Below, piece after piece: positions 40,354 through 48,480 of a DNA stretch of 55,082 nucleotides. The DNA lies in NCBI GenBank assembly GCA_016926955.1, contig JAFGNN010000062.1, forward strand, positions 1 to 55,082, in the 5' to 3' direction. Source of the stretch: Spirochaetales bacterium (lineage in GTDB: Bacteria; Spirochaetota; Spirochaetia; Treponematales; UBA12059). How positions within the stretch are numbered: position 1 is the stretch's first letter; every line of letters begins with the position of its first letter. The notes under the pieces were generated by a model, which was not told the DNA's origin, searched no databases, and worked only from the letters and a program-made list of their open reading frames with translations. A program made the translations under genes and the position numbers.

Positions 40354-41982
40354 TCAGAAGGCGATGCCGAGCGACGCCACGACGCGGAACGGGCCTGCGG
40401 CAGGATCCGCCCCGAGGACGGCTTCGCACGCGACGGACAGGACGAGCGGCGAGCTTCCCGGCATGAGATGCGCCTCCACGGCCGCGCGGGGTTCCCGCGC
40501 CTCGGGTCGGCCATCGCCGAAGCGGGCGTCGAAGACCTGCTCCGCCGAGAGACCGAGACGCCAGGCCGCGCCGCCGACGCTGGCTCCGCCGCGCAGCGCC
40601 AGGAACCAGGACGGTACTCCGTCGCCCAGGGCGAGCGCGAGCTCGCCCTGGGCGCCCAGCCAGGCGCCCTTGCGTCCGTAGGCTCCGGCGAGTCCCGCGC
40701 CGAAGCCGCCCGAGGCGCTCGCCTTCGCGTCTCCGGACCACGCGAGCCCGGACTCCGATCCTTCGCCGCCGCCCGCCCGGGCGCTCGCCATGAGGCTCCA
40801 GGGCGAGCTTCGCCCCGTCAGCGGCCAGACCGAAGCGAGTCCGAGCTGCCAGGCCGCTCCCGCCTCGGCGGCCAGCGACGCCGAGGCCGTCACGGCGAAG
40901 GCATCGGCCGCGAAGGAGAGCGAGGCCAGCAGGTCCGGCCCCGCCGCGCCGTCCGGGTGGAGCGCGGCGCCCAGCGCCATCCGGACGAGGCCCGGAGGGT
41001 CCGCGAAGGGTTCCGCCATCAGGGCGAGGCCCGGTCCCGCGGCTCCCGTGCCCCCTGGCGTCCAGGCAAGGCTGGAATCGACGCGCACCATGGTTTCCCT
41101 GGTGAGGCCGTCCCCGGGATCGGCAAGTTCCACCGAAGGGTCGGGGCGGACTGCGAGGATGGCCCGGTACTCGCCGTCCGGCAGCGGCCCGGTCTCGTCG
41201 CGGCCGTCCCAGCGGTAGCCCTGGGCGCTGCGCGAGAACGGGCCGAGCTCCGCGGCGAGCACGGACTTGCCGTCGGCGTCGAGGATCTCGAGGGTCGCCA
41301 CGCCGAAGGAGCTGACCTCGAACGAGAACTCGGCCGAACCAAGCGGTCCCGCGTTGCGCGGATCGAATGCCTCGCGCCTCGAGCGCAGCTCCGAGAGACG
41401 GAAGCTCGCCGCGGGAAGCGCCGCTTCCAGGCGCGTCACGAGATCTTCGGCGATCTCTACCCGGAAGGAACGGCTTTCGCGGGCGAAGCGCGAAACCTCC
41501 ACGTGGTGAAGGCCCGGCCTGAGCTCCATGAGGCCCGCTTCGCGCGGCTCGCCGTCCTTGTCCACCTCGACGAGGGCGTCCGGCGGATCCGCAACGACGA
41601 GCAGCCAGCCGCGTAGCGCCTCGAGCCGCAGGCTGACGGAAATCTCCGTCAGTTCCTCCGCCACCAGGACGATTTCCCGGGCGCGGTAGCCCTCGAGCGA
41701 GACGGACAACGCGTGGGGGCCCGGCGCCAGCCTTTCGACCACGAGCGGCGTCCTGCCGGCTTCGACTCCGTCGATGCGCACCCCCGCGCCGCGGGGCTCG
41801 GTGGCGACGATGAGCCTGGCATGGCCCTGCGCGCCGCCCGGCGCGACCCTCAGCTCGGGCGGCTCGTCCCCGCGGAGCGCGGACGGGGCCAGGAGGAGGG
41901 TGGCCAAGGCCAAAAGGAGGGCGCCGGCGCGGGGCGCTGCGAAGGGGACGGCGCGGACGGACGATCGCTTCGCTCGGCTCAT
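40354..41982 (-). CDS. Outer-membrane PEGA-domain protein
   Basis: A 542-residue exported protein. The signal segment is AGALLLALATLLLAPSALRG. Two PEGA-like repeats follow (LIVATEPRGAGVRIDGVEAG, with TPLVVERLAPGPHALSVSLE after; and LLVVADPPDALVEVDKDGEP). Next comes a FlgD-Ig-like segment (TLEILDADGKSVLAAELG, then QGYRWDGRDETGPLPDGEY). The C-terminal half of alternating strands ends in VVASLGIAF with a terminal Phe, the mark of a beta-barrel. The ATG is 8 nt after TAGAAT with no Shine-Dalgarno. It is divergent from the MinD-like gene. Confidence 0.75.
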   Translation of the reverse strand: MSRAKRSSVRAVPFAAPRAGALLLALATLLLAPSALRGDEPPELRVAPGGAQGHARLIVATEPRGAGVRIDGVEAGRTPLVVERLAPGPHALSVSLEGYRAREIVLVAEELTEISVSLRLEALRGWLLVVADPPDALVEVDKDGEPREAGLMELRPGLHHVEVSRFARESRSFRVEIAEDLVTRLEAALPAASFRLSELRSRREAFDPRNAGPLGSAEFSFEVSSFGVATLEILDADGKSVLAAELGPFSRSAQGYRWDGRDETGPLPDGEYRAILAVRPDPSVELADPGDGLTRETMVRVDSSLAWTPGGTGAAGPGLALMAEPFADPPGLVRMALGAALHPDGAAGPDLLASLSFAADAFAVTASASLAAEAGAAWQLGLASVWPLTGRSSPWSLMASARAGGGEGSESGLAWSGDAKASASGGFGAGLAGAYGRKGAWLGAQGELALALGDGVPSWFLALRGGASVGGAAWRLGLSAEQVFDARFGDGRPEAREPRAAVEAHLMPGSSPLVLSVACEAVLGADPAAGPFRVVASLGIAF

Positions 41983-41989
41983 GGCGACG

Positions 41990-42018
41990 ATTCTAGCGCG
42001 GCCGGCTCGGGAGGTACA
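41990..42018 (-). promoter_or_regulatory. Predicted promoter of the PEGA-protein gene
   Basis: TAGAAT on the minus strand (41990-41995), 7 nt before the ATG. The -35, TGTACC (42013-42018), is weak. Confidence 0.4.
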
Positions 42019-42081
42019 GGCGGCAAACAGGCGCGCGGAAGCGGGCCCCGGCCGCGAGGGTGTCCGCGCTTGCCCGGGCGC

Positions 42082-42110
42082 TTGCCCGGGAGGTCCCCAG
42101 CGTGTACAGT
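42082..42110 (+). promoter_or_regulatory. Predicted promoter of the MinD-like gene
   Basis: TTGCCC (42082-42087), a 17-nt spacer and TACAGT (42105-42110), followed after 7 nt by GTG at 42118. Confidence 0.6.
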
Positions 42111-42117
42111 CTTCGCG

Positions 42118-43125
42118 GTGGAGGGCGCGACGATGGTCAGGATAGTGCCGGTGGCTTCCGGCAAGGGCGGGGTCGGGAAGACGGTGCTGGCGGCGAACCT
42201 CGCGGTCGCGCTCGCGCGACTCGGACGCGTTACGGTGCTCGTCGACCTCGACCTCGGAGCCTCGAACCTCCACACCTGCCTCGGCATCAAATCCTCCTCG
42301 ACAGGTCTTGGAGCCCTGGCCTGGAGGCAGGAGCGGAGCTTCGACGCGCTCGTCATGGAAACCCCGGTTCCCCGGCTCCATTTCGTCCCCGGCGACGGAC
42401 TCCTTCCGGGCACCGCCAACCTCGACCATTCGATCAAGCGCAAGATCCTCAAGGGGATCGCCTCGCTGCCGGCGGATTTCGCGATCCTGGACCTCGGCGC
42501 GGGGTCCTCCCACAATGTCGTGGACTTCTTCCTCGCCTCGTCGCGAGGCCTGCTCGTGGCGCGTCCTGAGACGACGAGCGTCCTCAACGCCTATTCCTTC
42601 CTCAAGACCACGGTCTGGCGCCTGCTCTTCCGCGCTTTCCCGAGGGGAGGGCAGGAACGCGCGCGACTGGCCGAATTCGCCGCCCGCCGCCTTGAAGGTT
42701 CGGGCTCGAGTTTCCTCGATCTCGCCGACCTCCTCGCCCGCGAGTTTTCCGACAGCGCGGCCGCCGCGCTCGGCGAGCTCCGATCCTTCGTTCCGCGCGT
42801 CGTCCTCAACCAGGGGCGATCGCGCGCCGACGTGGAGCTCGGTTCCCGGATACGGGCCATCGCCGGCCGCAACCTCGGCATCGGCGTGGAATACGCGGCT
42901 TTCCTTCCTGAAGATGCGTCTGTGCCGCATTCGATCGCGGAGCGCGAGCCGCTGGTCCTGACGCGACCGGAGGCGCCCTATTCCCTCGCCGTCGCCGACC
43001 TGGCCGCGCGCATGGCCGCGGAAGGGCCCGACTCGCCGCCGCGCCTGGCGCTGGATGACGAGGACCTCGCCTCGCTGGCCGCCGCCGCGCTCGCCGCGGG
43101 CGCGGATCCCGCGGAAGGGTCCTGA
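42118..43125 (+). CDS. MinD/ParA-family ATPase
   Basis: A 335-residue P-loop ATPase of the deviant-Walker type. VASGKGGVGKTVLAANLAVA is Walker A, DLDLGASNLHTCLGI follows, and FAILDLGAGSSHNVVDF is the Walker B/switch part. Members position flagella, cell division sites or other cargo. It lacks an adjacent flhF, minC/E or parB. The GTG at 42118 lies 8 nt after a -10 box. An in-frame ATG at 42133 is possible. It is followed after 22 nt by the GH3 gene, suggesting an envelope or positioning role. Confidence 0.85.
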   Translation: MEGATMVRIVPVASGKGGVGKTVLAANLAVALARLGRVTVLVDLDLGASNLHTCLGIKSSSTGLGALAWRQERSFDALVMETPVPRLHFVPGDGLLPGTANLDHSIKRKILKGIASLPADFAILDLGAGSSHNVVDFFLASSRGLLVARPETTSVLNAYSFLKTTVWRLLFRAFPRGGQERARLAEFAARRLEGSGSSFLDLADLLAREFSDSAAAALGELRSFVPRVVLNQGRSRADVELGSRIRAIAGRNLGIGVEYAAFLPEDASVPHSIAEREPLVLTRPEAPYSLAVADLAARMAAEGPDSPPRLALDDEDLASLAAAALAAGADPAEGS

Positions 43126-43147
43126 CGGAACGATCCACGGAGAACGC

Positions 43148-44473
43148 ATGAAACGAACCCTCATCGAGCGCCGGGCGTTCCCGGACGCGCCAAGCTCCGG
43201 AGCGGGCGGACCGCGAAGCGGCCCGTCGCCGGCGAAGCTCGCCGCGACCTTCCTCGCGCTGGCCCTGCCGCTCGCGCTGTACGCCTGCGGATCGGGCGTC
43301 CCGCGTCCTGGCGCCGGAGTCGACCCCGCGGCGCCCGCCTCGACGGCGAGCGCGTATCCCGACCGAGCGGAGCCGCACCGCGCGCGTGCCCGGGCGCTCG
43401 CCGGCATCCTGGGCGACGCGGACCTTGTCGGCCAGCTCCTCATGGTGGGCGTCGACGGCTCCGGGGCCCTGCCGCGTTCCGCCCGCGCCCTCCTCGAAAC
43501 CGCGCGTCCGGGCGCGGTCGTGCTCTTCGGCTTCAACGTGCCCGACGACCCGCGCTCGCTCGGCCGCTTCCTCGGCGAACTCCAGGACGCGGCCGCCTTC
43601 CTGCCCGCGCCGATCCTTGCCGCCATCGACCACGAGGGCGGAGCGGTGCAGCGTTTCCGGTCGGGACTCACGCGCCTTCCCTGGGCGGCCGAGCTCGGCG
43701 CGAAAGGGCCCGCGGCGGCCGGGCTCGCCGGCGCCGTCGCCGGAGCGGAGCTCCGCTCCCTCGGCGTCGCCCTGAACCTCGCGCCCGTAGTCGAGTCCTC
43801 GCTCGCGTACCAGGCTTCCTTTGTCGGACGGCGCGCCTTTTCGTCAGACCCGGCGGAATCCGGGAAGCTGGCAGGCGCCTTCGCCGCGGGCCTCGCGTCC
43901 GCGGGCGTCGGAGCCGTCCTCAAGCATTGGCCCGGATCGGCGGAGCTGGATCCGCACCTGGGCCTGCCCACCCTCGAAGCCTCCGTCGAGGTCCTCGCCG
44001 CCCGCTACGAGCGGCCCTTCGCGGATGCCTTCGCCGCGGGGCCCGCCGCCGTCATGCTCTCGCACGTCATGCTGCCCGCCCTCGACGCGCGCAATCCCGT
44101 GACCTGGTCGCAGGCCGCCATCGAGCGGCTCCGCGCCGCCGGTTTCCGCGGCCTCGTCATGACCGACGACGTGGCGATGAAGGCTTCGCTCGAGCTCCTC
44201 CCCGCGGGCGAGGCCGCCCTGGCGGCGCTCTCGGCCGGCGCCGACCTCGTGATGGTCTCCGGGGGCCCCTACACGGCCGAGGTGGTCGCGACCCTGCGCG
44301 CCGCCCTCGCCGACGGCCGCCTGCCGCGGGGGCGGGCCCTCGAGGCCTGCGCGAACGTGCTGGCCTGGAAGTTCGCGCTTGAGCTCGAGACGGAACGCGA
44401 CGCCGCGACGCGAGAGGCGCGCCTCGACGCCTTCCCCGCTCTCGTCGCATCCCACGCGGGATTGCTCGATTGA
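43148..44473 (+). CDS. GH3 beta-N-acetylhexosaminidase-like lipoprotein
   Basis: A 441-residue GH3 enzyme of the NagZ type. A 30-residue n-region and hydrophobic stretch lead to a lipobox LYAC (Cys47), so it is probably anchored in an outer or inner membrane leaflet rather than cytoplasmic like classic NagZ. AIDHEGGAVQRFRSGLT is the substrate loop and MTDDVAMKAS contains the nucleophile Asp. The catalytic-dyad loop reads KHWPGSAELDPHLGLP: D-x-H is kept but the usual G-H is G-S. It probably cuts muropeptide or other N-acetylhexosamine ends. Confidence 0.82.
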   Translation: MKRTLIERRAFPDAPSSGAGGPRSGPSPAKLAATFLALALPLALYACGSGVPRPGAGVDPAAPASTASAYPDRAEPHRARARALAGILGDADLVGQLLMVGVDGSGALPRSARALLETARPGAVVLFGFNVPDDPRSLGRFLGELQDAAAFLPAPILAAIDHEGGAVQRFRSGLTRLPWAAELGAKGPAAAGLAGAVAGAELRSLGVALNLAPVVESSLAYQASFVGRRAFSSDPAESGKLAGAFAAGLASAGVGAVLKHWPGSAELDPHLGLPTLEASVEVLAARYERPFADAFAAGPAAVMLSHVMLPALDARNPVTWSQAAIERLRAAGFRGLVMTDDVAMKASLELLPAGEAALAALSAGADLVMVSGGPYTAEVVATLRAALADGRLPRGRALEACANVLAWKFALELETERDAATREARLDAFPALVASHAGLLD

Positions 44474-44490
44474 CCGCTCTTTCCTAATAC
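44462..44490 (+). promoter_or_regulatory. Predicted promoter of the VWA-protein gene
   Basis: TTGCTC (44462-44467), a 17-nt spacer and TAATAC (44485-44490). The -35 lies in the last codons of the GH3 gene. Confidence 0.5.
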
Positions 44491-44519
44491 AGGCGGCGCC
44501 GCGCGCCGAAAATCGAGGC

Positions 44520-45728
44520 ATGGGAAACGTCCGCCCGAACGAGCGCCCGAAGCTCGACGCGACTCCGCGCTCCCCGCTCCGTCGCGTGGCGATGTCACGC
44601 GCCCGCGCCTTCCTCGCGTGCGCCTGCCTCCTCTGCCTCGCCGCGGCGCTCCCGGCACAGGACCTCGCCATCGCTCCCGGCGAGCTTCGCATCGAGGAGC
44701 GAGGCGACGGGGGCTATCACCTCTTCGTAAAGGCGAAGCCGGGCCTCGGCAGCGTGCTGCTCACGGAATCCACCAAGGATCCCGCCCTCGAGCTCGCCAA
44801 CTACGCCTATCGCGCGAAGGAACGCAACGCCGTCAACGGCGGCGAGAAGCGCCTGCTCGACGGCGAGTTCCTTCCCGAATCCTCGGGCTGGTTCATCATC
44901 GACTCGACGCCCGAGCCCGACGCCGCCTTCGGCAGCGCCTTCGAGCTGTTCATCCCCTACGTGCTCCAGTACGGCTACGCCTGGACCCGGAACGGCGAGC
45001 TCTTCGTCGCCGACGGCACCTTCGTAAGCGTTCGAGCCTTCGCCCTGCCGTACGCCGATTACCGGGGCGCCTGGGCCGACAACCCCTACCTGATACGCGT
45101 CGCGCAGAAACCCTTCGAGCGTCCGCCGGCCAGCCCGGAGGCCGGGCGGGACCTGTCCATCTACCTGGACGACACGGTCAAGGCCTTTACCGACATCGCG
45201 GAGCGCGGCAAGGGCACGGTGCGCTTCGTCGAGGCCGCCGAGGACCTGCCCGGCGAACTGGCGCGCATCCTCGACGGGCTCGAGGGCCCGCGCGTCGACC
45301 TCGTGGTCTGCATCGACACCACCGACTCCATGAGCGACGACATCGACGCGGTCAAGACCTCGTTGCCGGGCCTGCTCGCCGAGCGCGTCGGCCGCTTCGA
45401 GCGCTTCCGCCTGGGCCTCGTGTTCTACAAGGACTATTACGAGGAATACGTGGCGAAAAAGTGGGACTTCACCTCGGACCTGGGCGTCTTCCAGACGCGC
45501 GTCGACGCGGTCAAGGTCGCCGGAGGCCGGGACATCCCCGAGGCAGTCTACGAGGCGCTCTCCGAGGCCGTCACGGGCTTCGCGTGGGACGCCGACGACC
45601 GGCTCGTCGTCCTCGTGGGCGACGCGCCTCCGCACCCGCTGCCGCGCGGCACGGTCACCAAGGAAAAGGTCGAAGCCGAGGCGGCCATGCGCGACGTCGT
45701 CATCGACGTCATAATCCTGCCGCATTGA
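44520..45728 (+). CDS. Exported von Willebrand factor A-domain protein
   Basis: A 402-residue protein. A signal peptide (RAFLACACLLCLAAALPAQ) comes after a 24-residue n-region if the ATG at 44520 is used. An ATG at 44592 gives a more usual signal peptide. Neither has a good ribosome-binding site. A first domain of about 200 residues is unknown. The C-terminal VWA domain has the metal-adhesion motif VVCIDTTDSMSDDIDAVKTS, the Thr-equivalent segment and VVLVGDAPPH. It could be a periplasmic binding protein for an envelope complex. Confidence 0.75.
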   Translation: MGNVRPNERPKLDATPRSPLRRVAMSRARAFLACACLLCLAAALPAQDLAIAPGELRIEERGDGGYHLFVKAKPGLGSVLLTESTKDPALELANYAYRAKERNAVNGGEKRLLDGEFLPESSGWFIIDSTPEPDAAFGSAFELFIPYVLQYGYAWTRNGELFVADGTFVSVRAFALPYADYRGAWADNPYLIRVAQKPFERPPASPEAGRDLSIYLDDTVKAFTDIAERGKGTVRFVEAAEDLPGELARILDGLEGPRVDLVVCIDTTDSMSDDIDAVKTSLPGLLAERVGRFERFRLGLVFYKDYYEEYVAKKWDFTSDLGVFQTRVDAVKVAGGRDIPEAVYEALSEAVTGFAWDADDRLVVLVGDAPPHPLPRGTVTKEKVEAEAAMRDVVIDVIILPH

Positions 45729-45792
45729 GGACCGGGCAGGCGCGGCGCCGCGTCGATTCCGGAGATCGTCGGGCGAAACGGACGATTCTCGA

Positions 45793-45822
45793 TTGCGCGA
45801 TTTCCGGTTTTCCGGCTAGTAT
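45793..45822 (+). promoter_or_regulatory. Predicted promoter of the M23-peptidase gene
   Basis: TTGCGC (45793-45798), an 18-nt spacer and TAGTAT (45817-45822). Confidence 0.5.
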
Positions 45823-45860
45823 CCGGACAGCGCATACACCTTGAGAGGAGCGGCTGGACG

Positions 45861-46871
45861 ATGCGGATGGACGGCTTGAAGGATTTCCTGGACCGGGTCG
45901 ACGAGCGAGTCGCCATTCCCGTCGCCTTCGGCGCTTTCGCCGCCCTGGCGCTCGGAGCGGCCCTGCTTTCCGGCCTCGTGGCCGGCGCGGGACGAAAGTC
46001 CGAGAGCGCGGTAGTGCCCGTCCCGCCGTCGCAGGGCGGCTACTCCTTCGCGGAGGGATACGTCCCGGGCGCTTCCGATCCGTCCTTGGCCGACCTCGAG
46101 CTCCTCGGCGAGGCTCCCGCCGACCTGGCCGCCGACGAGGACCTGCACTACCGCGTGCGCACCGTCGTCCCCGGCGACACGGTCTGGGACATTTCCATCG
46201 AATACGGCGTGTCCATGGACGCCATCTTCAGCATGAACGACATCCCGCGCGCGCGCGCGCTCCGAGTCGGCATGCGCCTCAAGATTCCCAGCGTCAACGG
46301 CATACTCCGCGCGGCCAAGGCCGGCGACACCCCGCTCTCGCTCGCCGAGGCCTTCGGCGTCTCGCCCGAGCGCATCGTCGCGGCCAACCGACTCGAGGGC
46401 GTCGAAGTCGCGCTGGAAAAAGGCCGCTCCATCTTCCTTCCCGACGCCTCGCTGCCGCGCTCCGAGATGGGCGAGCGCACGGGCGACCTCTTCCGCTGGC
46501 CCTACGGCGGCCGCATCACCAGCTGGTACGGCTGGCGACGCGACCCCTTCAACGGGCGCCGCGTCTTCCACGGCGCTCTCGACATCGCCGGCGCGCGCGG
46601 CTCCACGGTGCGCGCCGCCATGGCCGGCACCGTCGCGCAGGTCGGCTTCTCGAGCATCCTCGGGAACTATGTGACCATACGCCACCCCGTTGGCGGCTAT
46701 TCGACCCTCTACGGCCACCTCGACGCCGCCACCGTCAAGGTCGGCCAGTGGGTGGCGGTAGGGCAGGGCATCGGCAAGCTCGGCAACACCGGCTACTCCA
46801 CCGGCCCCCACGTCCACTTCGCCGTCTTCAAATACGGCGTCGCCATCAACCCCGTCCCGCTTCTGTATTAG
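45861..46871 (+). CDS. LysM-M23 family metallopeptidase
   Basis: A 336-residue periplasmic peptidase anchored by one N-terminal helix (VAFGAFAALALGAALLSGLV). Two LysM domains bind peptidoglycan (VVPGDTVWDISIEYGVSMDA; then KAGDTPLSLAEAFGVSPERI). The C-terminal M23 domain has the Zn ligands in HGALDIAG and GPHVHFAV, so it is likely an active endopeptidase cutting cross-links or stem peptides. GAGAGGAG lies before the ATG. It ends against a repeat element. It may act in cell division or remodelling around the periplasmic flagella. Confidence 0.92.
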   Translation: MRMDGLKDFLDRVDERVAIPVAFGAFAALALGAALLSGLVAGAGRKSESAVVPVPPSQGGYSFAEGYVPGASDPSLADLELLGEAPADLAADEDLHYRVRTVVPGDTVWDISIEYGVSMDAIFSMNDIPRARALRVGMRLKIPSVNGILRAAKAGDTPLSLAEAFGVSPERIVAANRLEGVEVALEKGRSIFLPDASLPRSEMGERTGDLFRWPYGGRITSWYGWRRDPFNGRRVFHGALDIAGARGSTVRAAMAGTVAQVGFSSILGNYVTIRHPVGGYSTLYGHLDAATVKVGQWVAVGQGIGKLGNTGYSTGPHVHFAVFKYGVAINPVPLLY

Positions 46872-46880
46872 CGAAGGTTC

Positions 46881-46986
46881 ACCACGGAGGCACGGAGGGA
46901 AGAGGGAGGAAGAAACAGGAAGGGATTTGTTTTCGACCCCCTCCGTGCTTTTCCCGCTTTCCTCCCGAACTCCGTGTCTCCGTGGT
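46881..46986. repeat. Intergenic inverted-repeat element, copy 8
   Basis: Left arm ACCACGGAGGCACGGAGGG at 46881 and right arm CTCCGTGTCTCCGTGGT at 46970-46986. It fills the gap between two convergent genes (M23 peptidase and nfnB). Confidence 0.85.
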
Positions 46987-46990
46987 CTGA

Positions 46991-48478
46991 TTATTCTTTC
47001 AGCAATTCGTTGATGCTCGCGGCGGCGCGGCGGCCTTCGCCCATGGCCAGGATCACGGTCGCCGCTCCCAGCACGATGTCGCCGCCGGCGTAGACCTTTT
47101 CCATCGAGGTCTTGCCCGTTTCGTCCACCGTGATGTTGCCCCGCCTGTTGACGTGGATCTCGGGCGTGGTGGCGGGAATCAGCGGGCTCGACGAATTGCC
47201 GATCGCCACGATCACCGCGTCCACCGCCATCGTCTCCTCGCTGCCCGCGACGGGCACAGGCCGGCGCCTGCCGGAGTCGTCCGGCTCGCCGAGCTCGTAG
47301 TGGAGCACTTCCATTTCCTTCACGCGGCCCTTCTCGTCCGGGATGATGCGCGTCGGATTGGTCAGCAGCTTGAAGATGATGCCCTCTTCCTTGGCGTGCG
47401 CCACTTCCTCGACGCGCGCGGGCATCTCGACCTCGGTGCGTCGGTAGACGATGTAGACGGTCTCGGCGCCGAGGCGCTTGGCCATGCGCGCGGCGTCCAT
47501 GGCGACGTTGCCGCCGCCGAGCACGGCCACGGTCCGGGCCTCGAAGATGGGGGTCGCGGCCTTGCCCTTCGCGTAGGCCTTCATGAGGTTGGCGCGGGTC
47601 AGGTACTCGTTGGCGCTGAACACGCCCACCAGGTTCTCGCCGGGTATGTCCATGAAGTTCGGCAGCCCCGCGCCCGAGCCGACGAAGGCGGCGTCGAAGC
47701 CGTCCTCGGCCAGCAGGTCTGCGAGCTTGCGGGTGCGGCCCACGAGGAAATTGGTCTCTACCGTGACGCCCATCTCGCGGAGCGCCTCGATCTCGTCCTG
47801 CACGATGGCCTTGGGCAGGCGGAATTCCGGGATGCCGTACATGAGGACGCCGCCGGGCTTGTGGAAGGCTTCGAAGATGGTCACCTCGTGGCCGGCCTTG
47901 CGCAGGTCCGCGGCTGCGCTGACGCCGGCGGGGCCGGAACCGACCACGGCCACCTTCTTGCCGGTTGCGGTCGCGGGTGCGTGCGTTTTCCGCGTTCCCT
48001 TCTCGCGCTCGAGGTCGGCGACGAAGCGTTCGACGCGGCCGATGGAGACGGCCTTGTCGACGCTCTTGAGGCTTTTGCCCAGGGTGCAGGGCGCCTGGCA
48101 CTGGCTTTCCTGGGGACAGACCCGGCCGCAGACGGCGGGCAGGAGGCTCGATTCCTTGATTACCGCGAGCGAGCCCTCGAAGTCGCCCGCGGCGGCCTTG
48201 GCCAGGAAGCGGGGAATGTCGATGCCGACGGGGCAACCCGCTACGCAGGGCGCGGTCTTGCACTGGAGGCAGCGGCTAGCTTCGACCATGGCCTGCTCGG
48301 CCGAATACCCGATGGCCACCTCGTTCATGTTGCATACGCGGACGGACGGGTCCTGGCTCGGCATCTCCTGGAGCGGGAGGGCCATGCGCTCGCGGGGGCC
48401 GAGGGTCTTGCCTTCAATCGAAGCGAGCGTTGCGGCGGCCGCGGCGCGGAGTTCTTCCTTGGTGGCGTGGTGGCTCAT
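46991..48478 (-). CDS. nfnB: NfnB-like FAD/Fe-S subunit of NADH-dependent ferredoxin:NADP+ oxidoreductase
   Basis: A 495-residue subunit resembling the small subunit of glutamate synthase (GltD family). The N-terminal domain holds two [4Fe-4S] motifs, CLQCKTAPCVAGCPVGIDIP and CGRVCPQESQCQAPC. FAD- and NAD(P)-binding folds follow with VAVVGSGPAGVSAAADL and VAVLGGGNVAMDAARMAKRL, and GDIVLGAATVILAMGEGRRA closes the FAD site. Paired with NfnA it would transfer electrons reversibly between NADPH, NADH and ferredoxin, with flavin bifurcation. Two nt separate it from the preceding nfnA. A stand-alone GltD role is less likely without gltB. Confidence 0.86.
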   Translation of the reverse strand: MSHHATKEELRAAAAATLASIEGKTLGPRERMALPLQEMPSQDPSVRVCNMNEVAIGYSAEQAMVEASRCLQCKTAPCVAGCPVGIDIPRFLAKAAAGDFEGSLAVIKESSLLPAVCGRVCPQESQCQAPCTLGKSLKSVDKAVSIGRVERFVADLEREKGTRKTHAPATATGKKVAVVGSGPAGVSAAADLRKAGHEVTIFEAFHKPGGVLMYGIPEFRLPKAIVQDEIEALREMGVTVETNFLVGRTRKLADLLAEDGFDAAFVGSGAGLPNFMDIPGENLVGVFSANEYLTRANLMKAYAKGKAATPIFEARTVAVLGGGNVAMDAARMAKRLGAETVYIVYRRTEVEMPARVEEVAHAKEEGIIFKLLTNPTRIIPDEKGRVKEMEVLHYELGEPDDSGRRRPVPVAGSEETMAVDAVIVAIGNSSSPLIPATTPEIHVNRRGNITVDETGKTSMEKVYAGGDIVLGAATVILAMGEGRRAAASINELLKE

Positions 48479-48480
48479 CT

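Noticed and set aside
41983-43971. The open frame that extends the PEGA-protein gene upstream to 1,205 codons
   Set aside because: The extension is antisense to the MinD-like and GH3 genes. The ATG at 41982 follows a -10 box and starts a signal peptide.
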